Origin: Massilia sp. Root335
GTDB lineage: Bacteria; Pseudomonadota; Gammaproteobacteria; Burkholderiales; Burkholderiaceae_D
Direction: 5' to 3'
Assembly (NCBI RefSeq): GCF_001425685.1
Contig: NZ_LMCY01000026.1
Coordinates: forward strand, 301,973-365,972
DNA: 64,000 nt
The notes beneath the pieces were generated by a model. It was not told where the DNA came from. It made no database searches and worked only from the letters and a program-made list of their open reading frames with translations. The translations under genes were made by a program, and so were the position numbers. Shown in pieces: positions 10,341 to 19,607 of this stretch. Within the stretch, counting starts at the first letter, position 1; the number at the start of each line of letters is the position of its first letter.

Positions 10341-10872
10341 TTCCATCCTGTTGACACCCTTCTCCCCTTGTGATGTAGTTCAACTAACCTTGGACGTGGT
10401 TAGTGAGCCATATCAATCGCCTGTAACCACATAAGATCTTGTTATGGCCGAGCCCTCTGATCTAGGGGGAAAACCGTTTCAACAGTACGCCCTCGCGCAT
10501 GGAATTTCGATATAGTTGGCAGAAACGCCATGATGCTTTCTTATGAAATTTGCTGAGCTGCAAAATCGGCATCGAAAATTCGGCATTCCGGCGTTCGCGG
10601 CCTTATCTTCCACACATTACGAAAGGGGTCCACTCGACATTGCAAAACAACTAACTTCCACCTCCATCGGCATGCCTGCGCCGGTACTTTCTTGATCACT
10701 TTCTTTGCCTGTTTTCACAGACAAATAGCCTCTCTTTGAGGGTGTAAAAATGTATGTGCAAAAAAGAATTCGTAGGTATAATTCGCCGATGTCCCGGATG
10801 CGGCTCTTAGCTTTTTGTCGTGTTTTGTGGGTTTAGTAGCAACAAAAAAAGGTTGGTATTGGAGAAAGCAGG
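10341..10872 (+). promoter_or_regulatory. Long non-coding region upstream of tonB with a candidate promoter
   Basis: About 530 nt with no recognisable gene. A perfect -10 hexamer TATAAT lies at 10777-10782, about 90 nt before the tonB start; its -35 is weak (TGTGCA at 10755-10760, 16-nt spacer), so an activator may be needed. A 7-bp inverted repeat ACTAACC/GGTTAGT is at 10383-10389 and 10398-10404. No Fur-box-like sequence was seen, although iron control is common for such operons. The length suggests additional regulatory sites. Confidence 0.45.
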
Positions 10873-11529
10873 ATGAATTTTTCGCATGAGAAGAACCCCG
10901 GGAAGAATTTGACTGGTATCGCCATTGTCATCGTCTTGCACCTGATCGTTGCTTACGGGATCGTGACTGGTCTCGGCAAACGAATGGTCAGCAAGATGGC
11001 CGAGGCAGTGGAGACCAAGATCATTGAAGACGTAAAACCGCCGCCACCTCCGGAGACGCCGCCCCCGCCGCCGCCGCCGGAAATGAAGGCGCCGCCTCCG
11101 CCGTTCATCCCGCCGGTGGAAGTGCAAGTACAAACCCCGCCGCCGCAGCAGAATGTGATCGCTAACGCGACCCAGACGAAACCGGCGACGACGGAAATCA
11201 TCAAGGCGCCGCCGGCACCTCCGGCTCCGGTCGCCAAGCCGGCCGGTCCGGCCCGGACCCCGGCAGTCGCGGACTTCAATACGTGCTCGAAGCCGGAGTA
11301 TCCGAAATCGTCGCTGCGTAACGAAGAAACGGGTGTGTCGACGATCTCGTTCCTGATTGGTTCGGATGGCGGCGTGAAGGATTCCAAGGTCACGAAGTCC
11401 AGCGGCTTCCGCGACCTGGATAAGGCTGCTCAGGTGGCACTGGGCAAGTGCCGGTTTAAACCGGCGACTGAGAACGGCCAGGCCATCGAGTCCTGGCAGC
11501 CGGTACAGTACGTCTGGACGCTGGAATAA
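10873..11529 (+). CDS. tonB: TonB family energy transducer (218 aa)
   Basis: Couples the proton motive force harvested by ExbB/ExbD to TonB-dependent outer-membrane receptors. It has a short cytoplasmic N-terminus, one membrane anchor (GIAIVIVLHLIVAYGIVTGL, about residues 15-34), a proline-rich spacer that crosses the periplasm (about 54-105, with runs of Pro), and a C-terminal TonB domain (about 135-218) with YPKSSLRNEETGVSTISFLI and CRFKPATENGQ. Two cysteines in the C-domain (FNTCSKPEY and GKCRF) may form a disulphide. GGAG is at 10861. It is the first gene of tonB-exbB-exbD1-exbD2, with an 84-nt gap to exbB. Confidence 0.93.
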   Translation: MNFSHEKNPGKNLTGIAIVIVLHLIVAYGIVTGLGKRMVSKMAEAVETKIIEDVKPPPPPETPPPPPPPEMKAPPPPFIPPVEVQVQTPPPQQNVIANATQTKPATTEIIKAPPAPPAPVAKPAGPARTPAVADFNTCSKPEYPKSSLRNEETGVSTISFLIGSDGGVKDSKVTKSSGFRDLDKAAQVALGKCRFKPATENGQAIESWQPVQYVWTLE

Positions 11530-11613
11530 CCAGAGGCAGCGTATCGTCTCAACGCATGATTTTCGTTGTCATTAAGTTCAGCGAACTGTTCATTTTAAAT
11601 TTTTGGAGGAAGC

Positions 11614-12546
11614 ATGTTTAAGAATACCCGTTTGTCCGCTACCGTAGCGGCTCTCCTGTTCTCGGTCACTGCGGCATCGGCACTGGTGTCCGCTCCGGCC
11701 TTCGCCGACGCTCCGGCTTCGGCGGCAGCGAGCGCCCCGGCAGCGGCACCGGCGGCTGACGCAGCAGCACCGGCAGCGGATGCTGCTGCTCCGGCAGCGG
11801 CTCCGGCTCCGGCAGCTGGCGGCGAAGCCAAGAAAGAAGAAGTCGAGAACCCGTTCGGTATCTCGGCTGTCTGGGAAGGCGGCGTCGTCTCGCGCGGCAC
11901 CCTGATCATCCTGGCCATCATGTCGATGGGTTCCTGGTACATCATGATCACCAAGCTGATCGACCAGATGAAGATCTTCAAGCAGTCGAAGGAAACCAAC
12001 CAGAAGTTCTGGAAAGCACCGTCGATCGCCGCTGGTTCGTCGCAACTGACCGACGGCTCGCCGTTCCGCTTCATCGCTGAAACCGGCACCAAGGCAACCC
12101 AGCACCACGACGGCGCCCTGCTCGAGCAGATCGACCTGTCGACCTGGGTGACCATGCAGATCCAGCGCGCCGTGGACAAAGTCCAGTCGCGTCTGCAAGA
12201 TGGCCTGTCGTTCCTGGCAACCGTCGGCTCGACCGCACCGTTCATCGGTCTGTTCGGTACCGTCTGGGGTATCTACAACGCACTGACCAACATCGGTATG
12301 ACCGGTAACGCATCGATCGACAAGGTCGCAGGTCCGGTGGGTGAAGCACTGATCATGACCGCCTTCGGTCTGTTCGTCGCAGTTCCGGCCGTTCTGGGCT
12401 ACAACTGGCTGGTCCGTCGCAACAAGTCGGCAATGGAAGACGTCCGCTCGTTCGGCGCTGACGTGCACTCGGTCCTGATCTCGGGCGCGATGCACACTTC
12501 GGAAGCTGCACGTGCCGCCGGCGCTGCCGCTAAAAAGGTTGGCTAA
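11614..12546 (+). CDS. exbB: ExbB/TolQ family proton channel with Ala/Pro-rich N-terminal extension (310 aa)
   Basis: Inner-membrane proton-channel subunit of the TonB motor. A signal-like N-terminus (LSATVAALLFSVTAASALVS) is followed by a low-complexity Ala/Pro segment, about residues 30-70, of repeated APAADAAAPA-type units predicted to lie in the periplasm. Then come the three ExbB membrane helices: about 89-110 (GTLIILAIMSMGSWYIMITK), the conserved FLATVGSTAPFIGLFGTVWG block, and ALIMTAFGLFVAVPAVLGYN. The extension makes it longer than enterobacterial ExbB (about 244 aa) but is known from other proteobacteria. GGAGG precedes ATG by 4 nt. Confidence 0.94.
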   Translation: MFKNTRLSATVAALLFSVTAASALVSAPAFADAPASAAASAPAAAPAADAAAPAADAAAPAAAPAPAAGGEAKKEEVENPFGISAVWEGGVVSRGTLIILAIMSMGSWYIMITKLIDQMKIFKQSKETNQKFWKAPSIAAGSSQLTDGSPFRFIAETGTKATQHHDGALLEQIDLSTWVTMQIQRAVDKVQSRLQDGLSFLATVGSTAPFIGLFGTVWGIYNALTNIGMTGNASIDKVAGPVGEALIMTAFGLFVAVPAVLGYNWLVRRNKSAMEDVRSFGADVHSVLISGAMHTSEAARAAGAAAKKVG

Positions 12547-12549
12547 ACC

Positions 12550-12978
12550 ATGAGCATGAGTGTTGGCTCCGATAGCGGAGATGAAGATGCAGTGATGTCA
12601 GAGATCAACACCACGCCCCTCGTGGACGTGATGCTGGTTCTTCTGATCATCTTCCTGATCACCAGCCCGGTTGTCCTCCACCTGCAGAAGATTAAGCTGC
12701 CAGTCGAGACCAACCAGGCTGCCAAGACCACGCCGGAAGACGTGAACATCGTCGTCAACAAAGATGGCGAGATGTACTGGAACCAGCGGCACCTGAACAA
12801 CACCGACGAACTGTTCGAATTCCTGGCCAAAGAATCGGTGAAAGTGCCGCAGCCGGAAGTGAAAATCCGTGGCGACCAAGAAACCCGCTACGAAGCCATC
12901 GGCAAGGTGCTCTACACGGCCCAGCGTGCCGGGATTCAGAAGGTCGGTTTCATCACCGAACCGCCTGATAAGGGCTGA
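12550..12978 (+). CDS. exbD: ExbD/TolR family biopolymer transport protein, first copy (142 aa)
   Basis: Stator subunit of the TonB motor: short cytoplasmic tail, one membrane helix and a periplasmic domain. The family block INTTPLVDVMLVLLIIFLIT (about residues 17-36) includes the proton-carrying Asp in PLVDVMLVLL. The gene starts 3 nt after the exbB stop, so the two are translationally close. The periplasmic part (QKIKLPVETNQAAKTTPED) differs markedly from the second ExbD, so the paralogues are probably not interchangeable. It is followed by a strong intercistronic hairpin. Confidence 0.94.
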   Translation: MSMSVGSDSGDEDAVMSEINTTPLVDVMLVLLIIFLITSPVVLHLQKIKLPVETNQAAKTTPEDVNIVVNKDGEMYWNQRHLNNTDELFEFLAKESVKVPQPEVKIRGDQETRYEAIGKVLYTAQRAGIQKVGFITEPPDKG

Positions 12979-12997
12979 TCCTTCAGGACACAACCCG

Positions 12998-13044
12998 CCA
13001 GCGTGATAGCGGCGAGCCTCGCGGCTCCGCCGTTATCGCGCTGG
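12998..13044 (+). other. Long intercistronic hairpin between exbD1 and exbD2
   Basis: A 17-nt left arm (12998-13014, starting CCAGCGTGATAGCGGCG) pairs with 13028-13044 (ending TTATCGCGCTGG) with only two G-U wobbles, and AGCC/GGCT pairs inside the loop. No T-tract follows, so it is not a standard terminator. It may protect or process the mRNA and set ExbD1/ExbD2 ratios. Confidence 0.75.
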
Positions 13045-13069
13045 TTCCCAAGATTTGAAAGGAAACACC

Positions 13070-13501
13070 ATGGGTATGAACGTTGGTTCGTCCGGTGCTA
13101 AATCGGCAGATCCGGAACCGATGATGGAAATGAACATGACGCCGCTGATCGACGTCATGCTGGTGCTGATCATCATGATGATCATTACCATTCCAAAACA
13201 AAACCATTCGGTCAACTTGAACATGCCGGTTGGCAATCCGCCGCCGCCGACCAAGGAACCGGTAGTGATCACGATCGACGTGGACTTCGACGGTACGATC
13301 CTCTGGGATAACACCCCGGTCCCGGATCGTGCCACCCTCGAAGCAAAGCTGGCCAATGTGGCAGCCCAGGCTGATCAGCCGGAAGTGCACCTCCGTCCGA
13401 ACAAGCTGGTCGAGTACAAGGTTGTCGCTGGCGTGATGGCATCGGCCCAGCGTCTTGGCGTGACCAAGATCGGTATGGTCGGTAACGAACAGTTCCAGTA
13501 A
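13070..13501 (+). CDS. exbD: ExbD/TolR family biopolymer transport protein, second copy (143 aa)
   Basis: Second ExbD paralogue. The membrane helix block MTPLIDVMLVLIIMMIITIP (about residues 22-41) again carries the conserved Asp. The periplasmic part starts KQNHSVNLNMPVGNPPPPTKEP and has its own character. The frame is open 5 codons upstream, but the start MGMNVGSSG at 13070 is chosen because AAAGGAAA precedes it properly. Xanthomonads and related groups also carry two tandem exbD genes, where the second can be dispensable for iron uptake but needed for other functions; that parallel is inference here. A terminator follows. Confidence 0.93.
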   Translation: MGMNVGSSGAKSADPEPMMEMNMTPLIDVMLVLIIMMIITIPKQNHSVNLNMPVGNPPPPTKEPVVITIDVDFDGTILWDNTPVPDRATLEAKLANVAAQADQPEVHLRPNKLVEYKVVAGVMASAQRLGVTKIGMVGNEQFQ

Positions 13502-13520
13502 ATCGCTTTGGCTATAATGA

Positions 13521-13552
13521 ACACGGCAGGGTTTCCCTGCCGTGTCTATTTT
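13521..13552 (+). terminator. Rho-independent terminator of the tonB-exbBDD operon
   Basis: ACACGGCAGGG (13521-13531) and CCCTGCCGTGT (13535-13545) form a perfect 11-bp stem with a 3-nt loop, followed by CTATTTTG. It ends only 20 nt before the next gene's ATG, so that gene must rely on read-through or a promoter inside this stretch (a TATAAT lies at 13513-13518). Confidence 0.9.
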
Positions 13553-13571
13553 GAATGAAAGAATTTCGCTA

Positions 13572-14804
13572 ATGTCCAAATTCCGCCTCGCACACCTCGG
13601 CCTCGTTCTGGCCGCACTCGGATTCACCGCCGCAGCTCCGGTCGTTGGCCTGGCTCCCGCCTACGCGGCCGAAGTCCTTCGTCCAGAAATCGGCAAGCCC
13701 CTGCAGGAAGCCCAGCAGATGATGAAGTCGGGCAGAAACAAGGAAGCCCTGGCCAAGCTGCGCGAGCTCGACAAGGTCGGCGGCAAGTCGGCAAACGAAA
13801 CGTACCTGATCGAACGCACCCGTGCCGGTGCCGCGTCGGCTGCCGGCGATTACGACACCGCCGCCAAGGCCTTCGAATACCTGATCGGTTCGGGCAAGCT
13901 GTCGGCCACTGAAAAAGCCCAGTTCTCGGAAGGCCTGATCGGCATCTACATGCGTGCCGGCGACCTGGGCAAGGCAAACGCCGCCATCGAACGCCAGCTG
14001 AAGGAGCACGACGATCCCAAGCTGCGCGCCTACCTGATGCAGAACTATTACAAGCAGGGCAATATCCAGGCACTGGAAAACGAACTGCGCACGGCCGAGA
14101 AAAGCGGCCGCCTGAGCGAAGACCAGTTGGGCATGCTGGCCAACATCCAGCTCAAGAAGAACGACAAGGCCGGCTACGTCAACACCATCGAGAAGCTGGC
14201 GGCCAACTATCCGAATGCCCGGTACTGGACCGACCTGCTGAACCGCGTGCAGGGCAAGCCGGGCTTCTCGGGCCGCCTGGCCGTGGACGTCTACCGTCTG
14301 AAGCTGGCCAACAACCTGATGAAGAAGCCGAGCGAGTTCATGGAAATGGCCCAGCTCGTGCTGCAGGCCGGCGCGCCGGCCGAAGCGCTCAAGGTCATCG
14401 ACAAAGGCTACAAGGCAGGCGCACTGGGCACCGGTCCGGACGCCGCCCGTCACCAGCGCCTGAAGGACCTGGCCGAGAAGACCCTGGCCGACCAGAACAA
14501 GACCCTGGCCGCCACCGAAGCGCAGCTGATCAAGGACGGCGACAACGACGGCCTGGCCGCGCTCGGTTACGCACTGGTCCAGTCGGGCCAGGCCGACAAG
14601 GGCCTGAAGATGCTGATCGAGGCTTCCAAGGCCAAGGACCTGAAGCATCCGGAAGACGTCAAGCTGCACCTGGGCGAAGCGTATGCCGTCGCCGGCAAGA
14701 AGCAGCAGGCCATCAACACGTTCAAGGCCGTCGGCGGTACCGATGGCGCCGCGGACCTGGCCCGTTACTTCATCATGGCGATCAACAAGCCGATCTCCGG
14801 CTGA
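13572..14804 (+). CDS. TPR-repeat protein, exported (410 aa)
   Basis: A predicted periplasmic protein: the N-terminus MSKFRLAHLGLVLAALGFTAAAPVVGLAPAYA is a signal peptide with likely cleavage after AYA. The rest is helical repeats of TPR type (for example EAQQMMKSGRNKEALAKLRE, GDYDTAAKAFEYLIGSG, HLGEAYAVAGKKQQAINTFK). No enzymatic motif is seen. Such genes often follow tonB-exbB-exbD clusters, suggesting a role with the TonB machinery, but this is inference. An in-frame GTG at 13542 lies inside the upstream terminator stem and is rejected as the start. The ribosome binding site before 13572 is weak. Confidence 0.85.
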   Translation: MSKFRLAHLGLVLAALGFTAAAPVVGLAPAYAAEVLRPEIGKPLQEAQQMMKSGRNKEALAKLRELDKVGGKSANETYLIERTRAGAASAAGDYDTAAKAFEYLIGSGKLSATEKAQFSEGLIGIYMRAGDLGKANAAIERQLKEHDDPKLRAYLMQNYYKQGNIQALENELRTAEKSGRLSEDQLGMLANIQLKKNDKAGYVNTIEKLAANYPNARYWTDLLNRVQGKPGFSGRLAVDVYRLKLANNLMKKPSEFMEMAQLVLQAGAPAEALKVIDKGYKAGALGTGPDAARHQRLKDLAEKTLADQNKTLAATEAQLIKDGDNDGLAALGYALVQSGQADKGLKMLIEASKAKDLKHPEDVKLHLGEAYAVAGKKQQAINTFKAVGGTDGAADLARYFIMAINKPISG

Positions 14805-14848
14805 GCCACCGTGCTCCCTGCATGACGACCGCCTGCGGGCGGTCCGAC

Positions 14849-14886
14849 AAAGCGCAGCCCGCTCCATGCCGGCTGCGCTTTTTTCT
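14849..14886 (+). terminator. Rho-independent terminator after the TPR gene
   Basis: AAGCGCAGCC (14850-14859) pairs with GGCTGCGCTT (14871-14880) across an 11-nt loop, followed by TTTTC. Confidence 0.9.
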
Positions 14887-14940
14887 TGTGGTCTCCAGGG
14901 CGGACACCACTCTGCCCGCGAGAACGCCAGCGTGATGCAA

Positions 14941-14972
14941 ACGTTACGCGTGGGCACCGGTGCCCACCCTAC
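14941..14972. repeat. Dispersed repeat, half copy (GTAGGGTGGGC family)
   Basis: A single palindromic half (GTGGGCACCGGTGCCCAC) with the flank CCCTAC, preceded by ACGTTACGC. The same preceding sequence is found at 34550. It is one arm of the element seen complete at 1080-1142, and lies in the ribF upstream region. Confidence 0.7.
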
Positions 14973-15010
14973 CAACCAAGGCATTGCGCTGTGCAACATG
15001 ACCTTTGCCG

Positions 15011-15016
15011 TATAAT
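15011..15016 (+). promoter_or_regulatory. Candidate -10 box for ribF
   Basis: A perfect TATAAT 32 nt before the ribF ATG. No good -35 hexamer is present at 16-18 nt spacing, so this is a tentative call. No FMN riboswitch-like sequence was seen. Confidence 0.45.
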
Positions 15017-15048
15017 CTGGTATTTCGCCTAGAAGCACGAACCATCCA

Positions 15049-16020
15049 ATGAAGGTATTTCGCGGACTTCCCAACGACAGGGCACGCGCGCCTTGCGCAC
15101 TCACGATCGGCAACTTCGACGGTGTCCACCGCGGCCATCAAGCGCTGTTGTCCCACGTGACCGCGAGCGCCCGCAAGCTCGGACTGGAAGCCGCCGTGAT
15201 GACGTTCGAGCCCCATCCGCGCGAATATTTCGCCGGCCGCAGCGGCGATATGTCCAAGGCCCCGGCGCGCATCGCCAACCTGCGCGACAAGCTCGAATCG
15301 CTGGAAAATGCCGGTGTCGACCGCGTCATCGTCGAACACTTCAACGAGCATTTCGCGTCGATGTCGCCGGATGAATTCACGCAACGCGTGCTCGTCGACG
15401 GCCTGCACGTGAAATGGCTGATGGTCGGCGACGACTTCTGCTATGGCGCCCGCCGCGCCGGCAACGTCGCCCTGCTGGCCGAGGCCGGCAAGCATTATGG
15501 CTTCGAAGTGCACAGCCTGCCGGCCGTGCTGCACGACTCCACCCGCATCTCGTCCTCGGCCGTGCGCGCGGCGCTCGCGGCCGGCGATTTCGACGCCACC
15601 CGCGCCCTGCTCGGCCACCCGTATTCGATGTCCGGCCACGTGATCCATGGCCAGAAACTGGGCCGCACGCTGGGCTTTCCCACCTTGAACCTGCGCGTCG
15701 CCCACCGTCCCGCGCTGGCCGGCATCTTCGTCGTGCAGGTGCATGGCCTGGCCGATCGGCCGCTGCCGGCCGTCGCCAGCCTGGGCGTCCGTCCGACCGT
15801 CGAGGACGCGGGCCGCATGCTGCTGGAAGTCCACGTGTTCGACTGGAACACGCCGTGCTACGGCAAGCTCGTGCGCGTGGAATTCCTCACCAAGCTGCGC
15901 GACGAGGAAAAATACATCGACCTGCCGACGCTCACGGCCGCCATCGAGCGCGACGCCGAGCAGGCGCGCGCCTGGTTCGCCCGACGCGCCGGCGCCCTCA
16001 CGGCCACCGACCGAATTTGA
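15049..16020 (+). CDS. ribF: Bifunctional riboflavin kinase / FAD synthetase (323 aa)
   Basis: Makes FMN from riboflavin and then FAD in the cytosol. The N-terminal nucleotidyltransferase domain shows [15 protein letters not shown] (about residues 21-35) and [15 protein letters not shown]. The C-terminal kinase domain shows [12 protein letters not shown] and the final helix region [11 protein letters not shown]. Length is as expected. ribF directly upstream of ileS-lspA is a widespread arrangement in betaproteobacteria. The 92-nt gap to ileS holds no clear terminator, so cotranscription is likely. Confidence 0.96.
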   Translation: MKVFRGLPNDRARAPCALTIGNFDGVHRGHQALLSHVTASARKLGLEAAVMTFEPHPREYFAGRSGDMSKAPARIANLRDKLESLENAGVDRVIVEHFNEHFASMSPDEFTQRVLVDGLHVKWLMVGDDFCYGARRAGNVALLAEAGKHYGFEVHSLPAVLHDSTRISSSAVRAALAAGDFDATRALLGHPYSMSGHVIHGQKLGRTLGFPTLNLRVAHRPALAGIFVVQVHGLADRPLPAVASLGVRPTVEDAGRMLLEVHVFDWNTPCYGKLVRVEFLTKLRDEEKYIDLPTLTAAIERDAEQARAWFARRAGALTATDRI

Positions 16021-16112
16021 CCGGGACGTCGGCGGTCTTACCGCCCGCCTGTCCCGACGGCCGCGCGCCGTCCCGTCATCACGAACAACAGCAGTCCACT
16101 TTAGAAACCACC

Positions 16113-19004
16113 ATGTCCGATACCAAGCAGGGCCAAAAAGCAGGCCAACAAGGCAATAAGAAGCCGGAGAGCAAATACCCGGTCAACATGACCGACACCC
16201 CCTTCCCGATGCGCGGCGACCTCGCCAAGCGCGAACCGGGCTGGGTCAAGCAGTGGCAGGACAAGAAGCTCTACCAGCGCATCCGCAAGGCGGCCGCCGG
16301 CCGGCCGAAATTCATCCTGCACGACGGTCCGCCGTACGCGAACGGCGACATCCACCTGGGCCACTCCGTCAATAAGATCCTCAAGGACATGGTCGTGAAA
16401 TCGCGCACCATGGCCGGCTACGACGCGCCCTATGTGCCGGGCTGGGACTGCCACGGCATGCCGATCGAGATCCAGATCGAAAAACTGTACGGCAAGAACC
16501 TACCGACGGCCGAGGTGTTGCAAAAGGCGCGCGCCTATGCGCTCGAACAGGTCGACCGCCAGCGCACCGGCTTCATCCGCCTGGGTGTGCTGGGCGAGTG
16601 GGATAATCCGTACCTGACCATGAACTTCAGTAACGAGGCCGACGAACTGCGCGCCCTCGGCACGATGCTCGACAAGGGTTATGTCTACCGCGGCCTGAAG
16701 CCCGTGAACTGGTGCTTCGACTGCGGCTCGGCGCTGGCCGAAGCGGAAGTCGAATACCAGGACAAGCGCGACCCGGCGATCGACGTCGGCTTCCCGTTCG
16801 CGGAACCGGAGAAGCTGGCGCAGGCGTTCGGCCTCGACAAGCTGCCCGCCGGCGACGGCTTCATCGTGATCTGGACGACGACGCCGTGGACCATCCCGTC
16901 GAACCAGGCGTTGAACGTGCATCCGGAAGTGACGTACGCATTGGTCAGGGCCGAGCGCAACGGCAAGCCGGTGCTGCTGATCGTCGCGCAGGACCTGGCC
17001 GAAGCCGTCCTGCAGCGCTACAAGCTCGAAGGCGACATCGTCGCGACGGCGACCGGCGAGCAGCTCGCCGGCATCCGCTTCAAGCACCCGCTGCACGCGG
17101 CCGATCCGTTCTACGACCGCACGTCGCCCGTCTACCTGGCCGACTACGTGACCACCGACAGCGGCACCGGCGTCGTCCACTCGGCACCGGCCTACGGCCT
17201 GGAAGACTTCCAGTCGTGCAAGGCGCACGGCATGAAGGACGACGAGATCCTGAAACCCGTGATGGGCGACGGCCGCTTTGCGAGCACGCTGCCGCTGTTC
17301 GGCGGCATGACGATCTGGGAAGCGTCCAAGCCGATCTGCAACGCGCTCACCGAAGCGGGCGCGCTGTTCGAACTCAAGATGTTCGACCACAGCTACATGC
17401 ACTGCTGGCGCCACAAGACGCCGATCGTCTACCGCGCAACGTCGCAGTGGTTCGCCGGCATGGACGTCACGCCGAAGGACGGCGGCCCGACCCTGCGCGA
17501 ATCCGCGCTGGCCGGCATCGCCGACACGCAGTTCTTCCCCGACTGGGGCCAGGCGCGCCTGCAGGGCATGATCGCCAACCGTCCGGACTGGACCCTGTCG
17601 CGCCAGCGCCAGTGGGGCGTCCCGATGGCCTTCTTCCTGCACAAGGAAACGGGCGACCTGCACCCGCGCACGCCGGAACTGCTGGAACAGGTGGCCAAAC
17701 TGATCGAACAGGGCGGCATCGACGCCTGGCACAAGCTCGACCCGCGCGACCTGCTGGGCGATGACGCGTCGCTGTACGAAAAGAACCGCGACACGCTGGA
17801 CGTGTGGTTCGACTCCGGCACGACGCACCAGACCGTGCTGCGCGGCTCGCACGCGCAGCAGTCGCACTTCCCGGCCGACCTGTACCTGGAAGGTTCGGAC
17901 CAGCACCGCGGCTGGTTCCACTCGTCGCTGCTGACGTCGTCGATGCTGAACGGCCGCCCGCCGTACAAGGCGCTGCTGACGCACGGCTTCACGGTCGACG
18001 AGCATGGCAAGAAGATGTCGAAGTCGCTGGGCAACACGCTGGCGCCGCAAAAAATCTCCGACACGCTGGGCGCCGACATCCTGCGCCTGTGGGTCGCGTC
18101 GACCGATTACACGGGCGAGCTGGCGATCAGCGAAGAAATCCTGAAGCGCGTGACGGAGGCATATCGCCGCATCCGCAACACGCTGCGCTTCCTGCTCGCG
18201 AACACGTCGGACTTCGACCCGGCCACGAACGCCGTGCCGGTGGCCGAGCTGCTCGAGATCGACCGCTACGCGCTGGCCGAGACGGCGCGCCTGCAGGACG
18301 ACGTGGCCAGGCATTTCGAGCGCTACGAATTCCACCCGGTCGTCTCCCGCCTGCAGAACTTCTGCTCGGAAGACCTGGGCGGCTTCTACCTCGACATCCT
18401 CAAGGACCGCCTGTACACGACCGGCGTGAACTCGCACGCGCGCCGCTCCGCGCAGACCGCGCTGTGGCACGTCGCGCACGCGCTGCTGCGCATCATGGCG
18501 CCGATCCTGTCGTTCACCGCCGAGGAAGCCTGGGCCGTGTTCGCGGGCGAGCAGGCCTACAAGGACAGCGACGAAACGATCTTCACGCAGACGCTGTGGC
18601 AATTCCCGGCGATCCCGGACGCCGCCGCCCTGCTGGACAAGTACGCGCTGCTGCGCGCCGTCCGCGCCGACGTCACCAAGCAGCTGGAAGAAGTGCGCGC
18701 GTCCGGCGCGATCGGCTCGTCGCTGCAGGCGGAACTGGCCATCAAGGCCGCCGGCGACAAGTACGCCGCGCTGGCAAGCCTGGACGACGACCTGAAGTTC
18801 GTGTTCATCACGTCGCAGGCCGCCGTCGAACAGGTGCGTGACGCGGACGCGGAAGCCGTCGCCGTGACGCCGTCCGACGCCGCCAAGTGCGAGCGCTGCT
18901 GGCACTACCGCCGCGACGTGGGCCACGACCATGCCCATCCGGGCCTGTGCGGCCGCTGCACGAGCAATCTGTTCGGCAGCGGCGAAAGCCGCCGCTTCGC
19001 CTGA
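16113..19004 (+). CDS. ileS: Isoleucyl-tRNA synthetase (963 aa)
   Basis: Class I aminoacyl-tRNA synthetase. The HIGH-type signature is in [20 protein letters not shown] (about residues 68-87), the KMSKS signature in [13 protein letters not shown], and a C-terminal zinc finger reads CERCWHYR then CGRC. The editing domain lies between. The frame is open far upstream (to 15414), but the start MSDTKQGQK at 16113 is used because upstream codons are antiparallel shadows within ribF. The Lys/Gln-rich start ([13 protein letters not shown]) is a non-conserved extension. A compact GC-rich hairpin separates it from lspA. Confidence 0.96.
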   Translation: MSDTKQGQKAGQQGNKKPESKYPVNMTDTPFPMRGDLAKREPGWVKQWQDKKLYQRIRKAAAGRPKFILHDGPPYANGDIHLGHSVNKILKDMVVKSRTMAGYDAPYVPGWDCHGMPIEIQIEKLYGKNLPTAEVLQKARAYALEQVDRQRTGFIRLGVLGEWDNPYLTMNFSNEADELRALGTMLDKGYVYRGLKPVNWCFDCGSALAEAEVEYQDKRDPAIDVGFPFAEPEKLAQAFGLDKLPAGDGFIVIWTTTPWTIPSNQALNVHPEVTYALVRAERNGKPVLLIVAQDLAEAVLQRYKLEGDIVATATGEQLAGIRFKHPLHAADPFYDRTSPVYLADYVTTDSGTGVVHSAPAYGLEDFQSCKAHGMKDDEILKPVMGDGRFASTLPLFGGMTIWEASKPICNALTEAGALFELKMFDHSYMHCWRHKTPIVYRATSQWFAGMDVTPKDGGPTLRESALAGIADTQFFPDWGQARLQGMIANRPDWTLSRQRQWGVPMAFFLHKETGDLHPRTPELLEQVAKLIEQGGIDAWHKLDPRDLLGDDASLYEKNRDTLDVWFDSGTTHQTVLRGSHAQQSHFPADLYLEGSDQHRGWFHSSLLTSSMLNGRPPYKALLTHGFTVDEHGKKMSKSLGNTLAPQKISDTLGADILRLWVASTDYTGELAISEEILKRVTEAYRRIRNTLRFLLANTSDFDPATNAVPVAELLEIDRYALAETARLQDDVARHFERYEFHPVVSRLQNFCSEDLGGFYLDILKDRLYTTGVNSHARRSAQTALWHVAHALLRIMAPILSFTAEEAWAVFAGEQAYKDSDETIFTQTLWQFPAIPDAAALLDKYALLRAVRADVTKQLEEVRASGAIGSSLQAELAIKAAGDKYAALASLDDDLKFVFITSQAAVEQVRDADAEAVAVTPSDAAKCERCWHYRRDVGHDHAHPGLCGRCTSNLFGSGESRRFA

Positions 19005-19015
19005 CGCACGGACGT

Positions 19016-19039
19016 CCCGGGCCGCGCGGCCCGGGTTTT
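19016..19039 (+). terminator. Compact terminator-like hairpin between ileS and lspA
   Basis: CCCGGGCC (19016-19023) and GGCCCGGG (19028-19035) form a perfect 8-bp G+C stem with a 4-nt loop, followed by four T. The lspA ATG is 18 nt further on. It may act as a partial terminator setting lspA expression below ileS. Confidence 0.6.
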
Positions 19040-19057
19040 CACTTCACCACCATCGAC

Positions 19058-19579
19058 ATGGCCAGCAAAAAAAAACCAACATTCTCCGCCGTCCCGTCGC
19101 GTTCCGGCGGGAGTCTCATCCCGTGGCTCGGCATCGCCTTCATCGTCATCCTGCTCGACCAGATCAGCAAGATCACCATCACGCGCACCTTCATGCATGG
19201 CGAAGAGAAGCCGGTCACGGGCTTCTTCAACCTGGTGCTCGCGTATAACCCGGGCGCGGCGTTCAGCTTCCTGTCGACCCAGGGCGGCTGGCAGCGCTAC
19301 CTGTTCGCGGGCATCGCCATCGCCGCCGTCTGCTTCATCATCTACCTGCTGCGCAAGCACGCGGGCCAGCGCCTGTTCTGCTGGGCCCTCGCGCTGATCA
19401 TGGGCGGCGCGCTGGGCAACCTGATCGACCGCATCGCGTACGGCCACGTGATCGACTTCCTCGATTTCTACTGGCGCGGCCTCGGCCACTTCCCGGCCTT
19501 CAATATCGCCGATACGGGCATCACGATCGGCGCGTTTTTATTCATCGTGGACGAACTGCGCCGCGTGAACAAGCACTGA
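19058..19579 (+). CDS. lspA: Lipoprotein signal peptidase II (173 aa)
   Basis: Inner-membrane aspartyl peptidase that cleaves prolipoproteins before the lipidated cysteine. Four membrane helices are visible. Catalytic aspartates are in [19 protein letters not shown] and [11 protein letters not shown], both family signatures. The Lys-rich cytoplasmic start [15 protein letters not shown] precedes helix 1 ([16 protein letters not shown]). The start at 19058 is the first ATG giving a normal length; no strong ribosome binding site is seen, which fits coupling to ileS. coaBC follows after 28 nt. Confidence 0.95.
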   Translation: MASKKKPTFSAVPSRSGGSLIPWLGIAFIVILLDQISKITITRTFMHGEEKPVTGFFNLVLAYNPGAAFSFLSTQGGWQRYLFAGIAIAAVCFIIYLLRKHAGQRLFCWALALIMGGALGNLIDRIAYGHVIDFLDFYWRGLGHFPAFNIADTGITIGAFLFIVDELRRVNKH

Positions 19580-19607
19580 ACAAGCACTGAGCAAGAACGG
19601 AGGATTC

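Noticed and set aside
10341..10872. Fur box upstream of tonB
   Set aside because: No stretch resembling the 19-bp GATAATGATAATCATTATC pattern was found.
13542..13571. GTG start for the TPR gene
   Set aside because: The codon lies inside the right arm of the upstream terminator, and the added residues break the signal peptide pattern.
14973..15048. FMN riboswitch before ribF
   Set aside because: The conserved FMN aptamer blocks are absent and the leader is too short.
16021..16112. T-box or other tRNA-sensing leader before ileS
   Set aside because: Too short and lacking the T-box sequence; such leaders are not expected in betaproteobacteria.
16500..18938. 812-codon open frame antisense to ileS
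   Set aside because: Shadow of a certain ileS gene with no recognisable domain.
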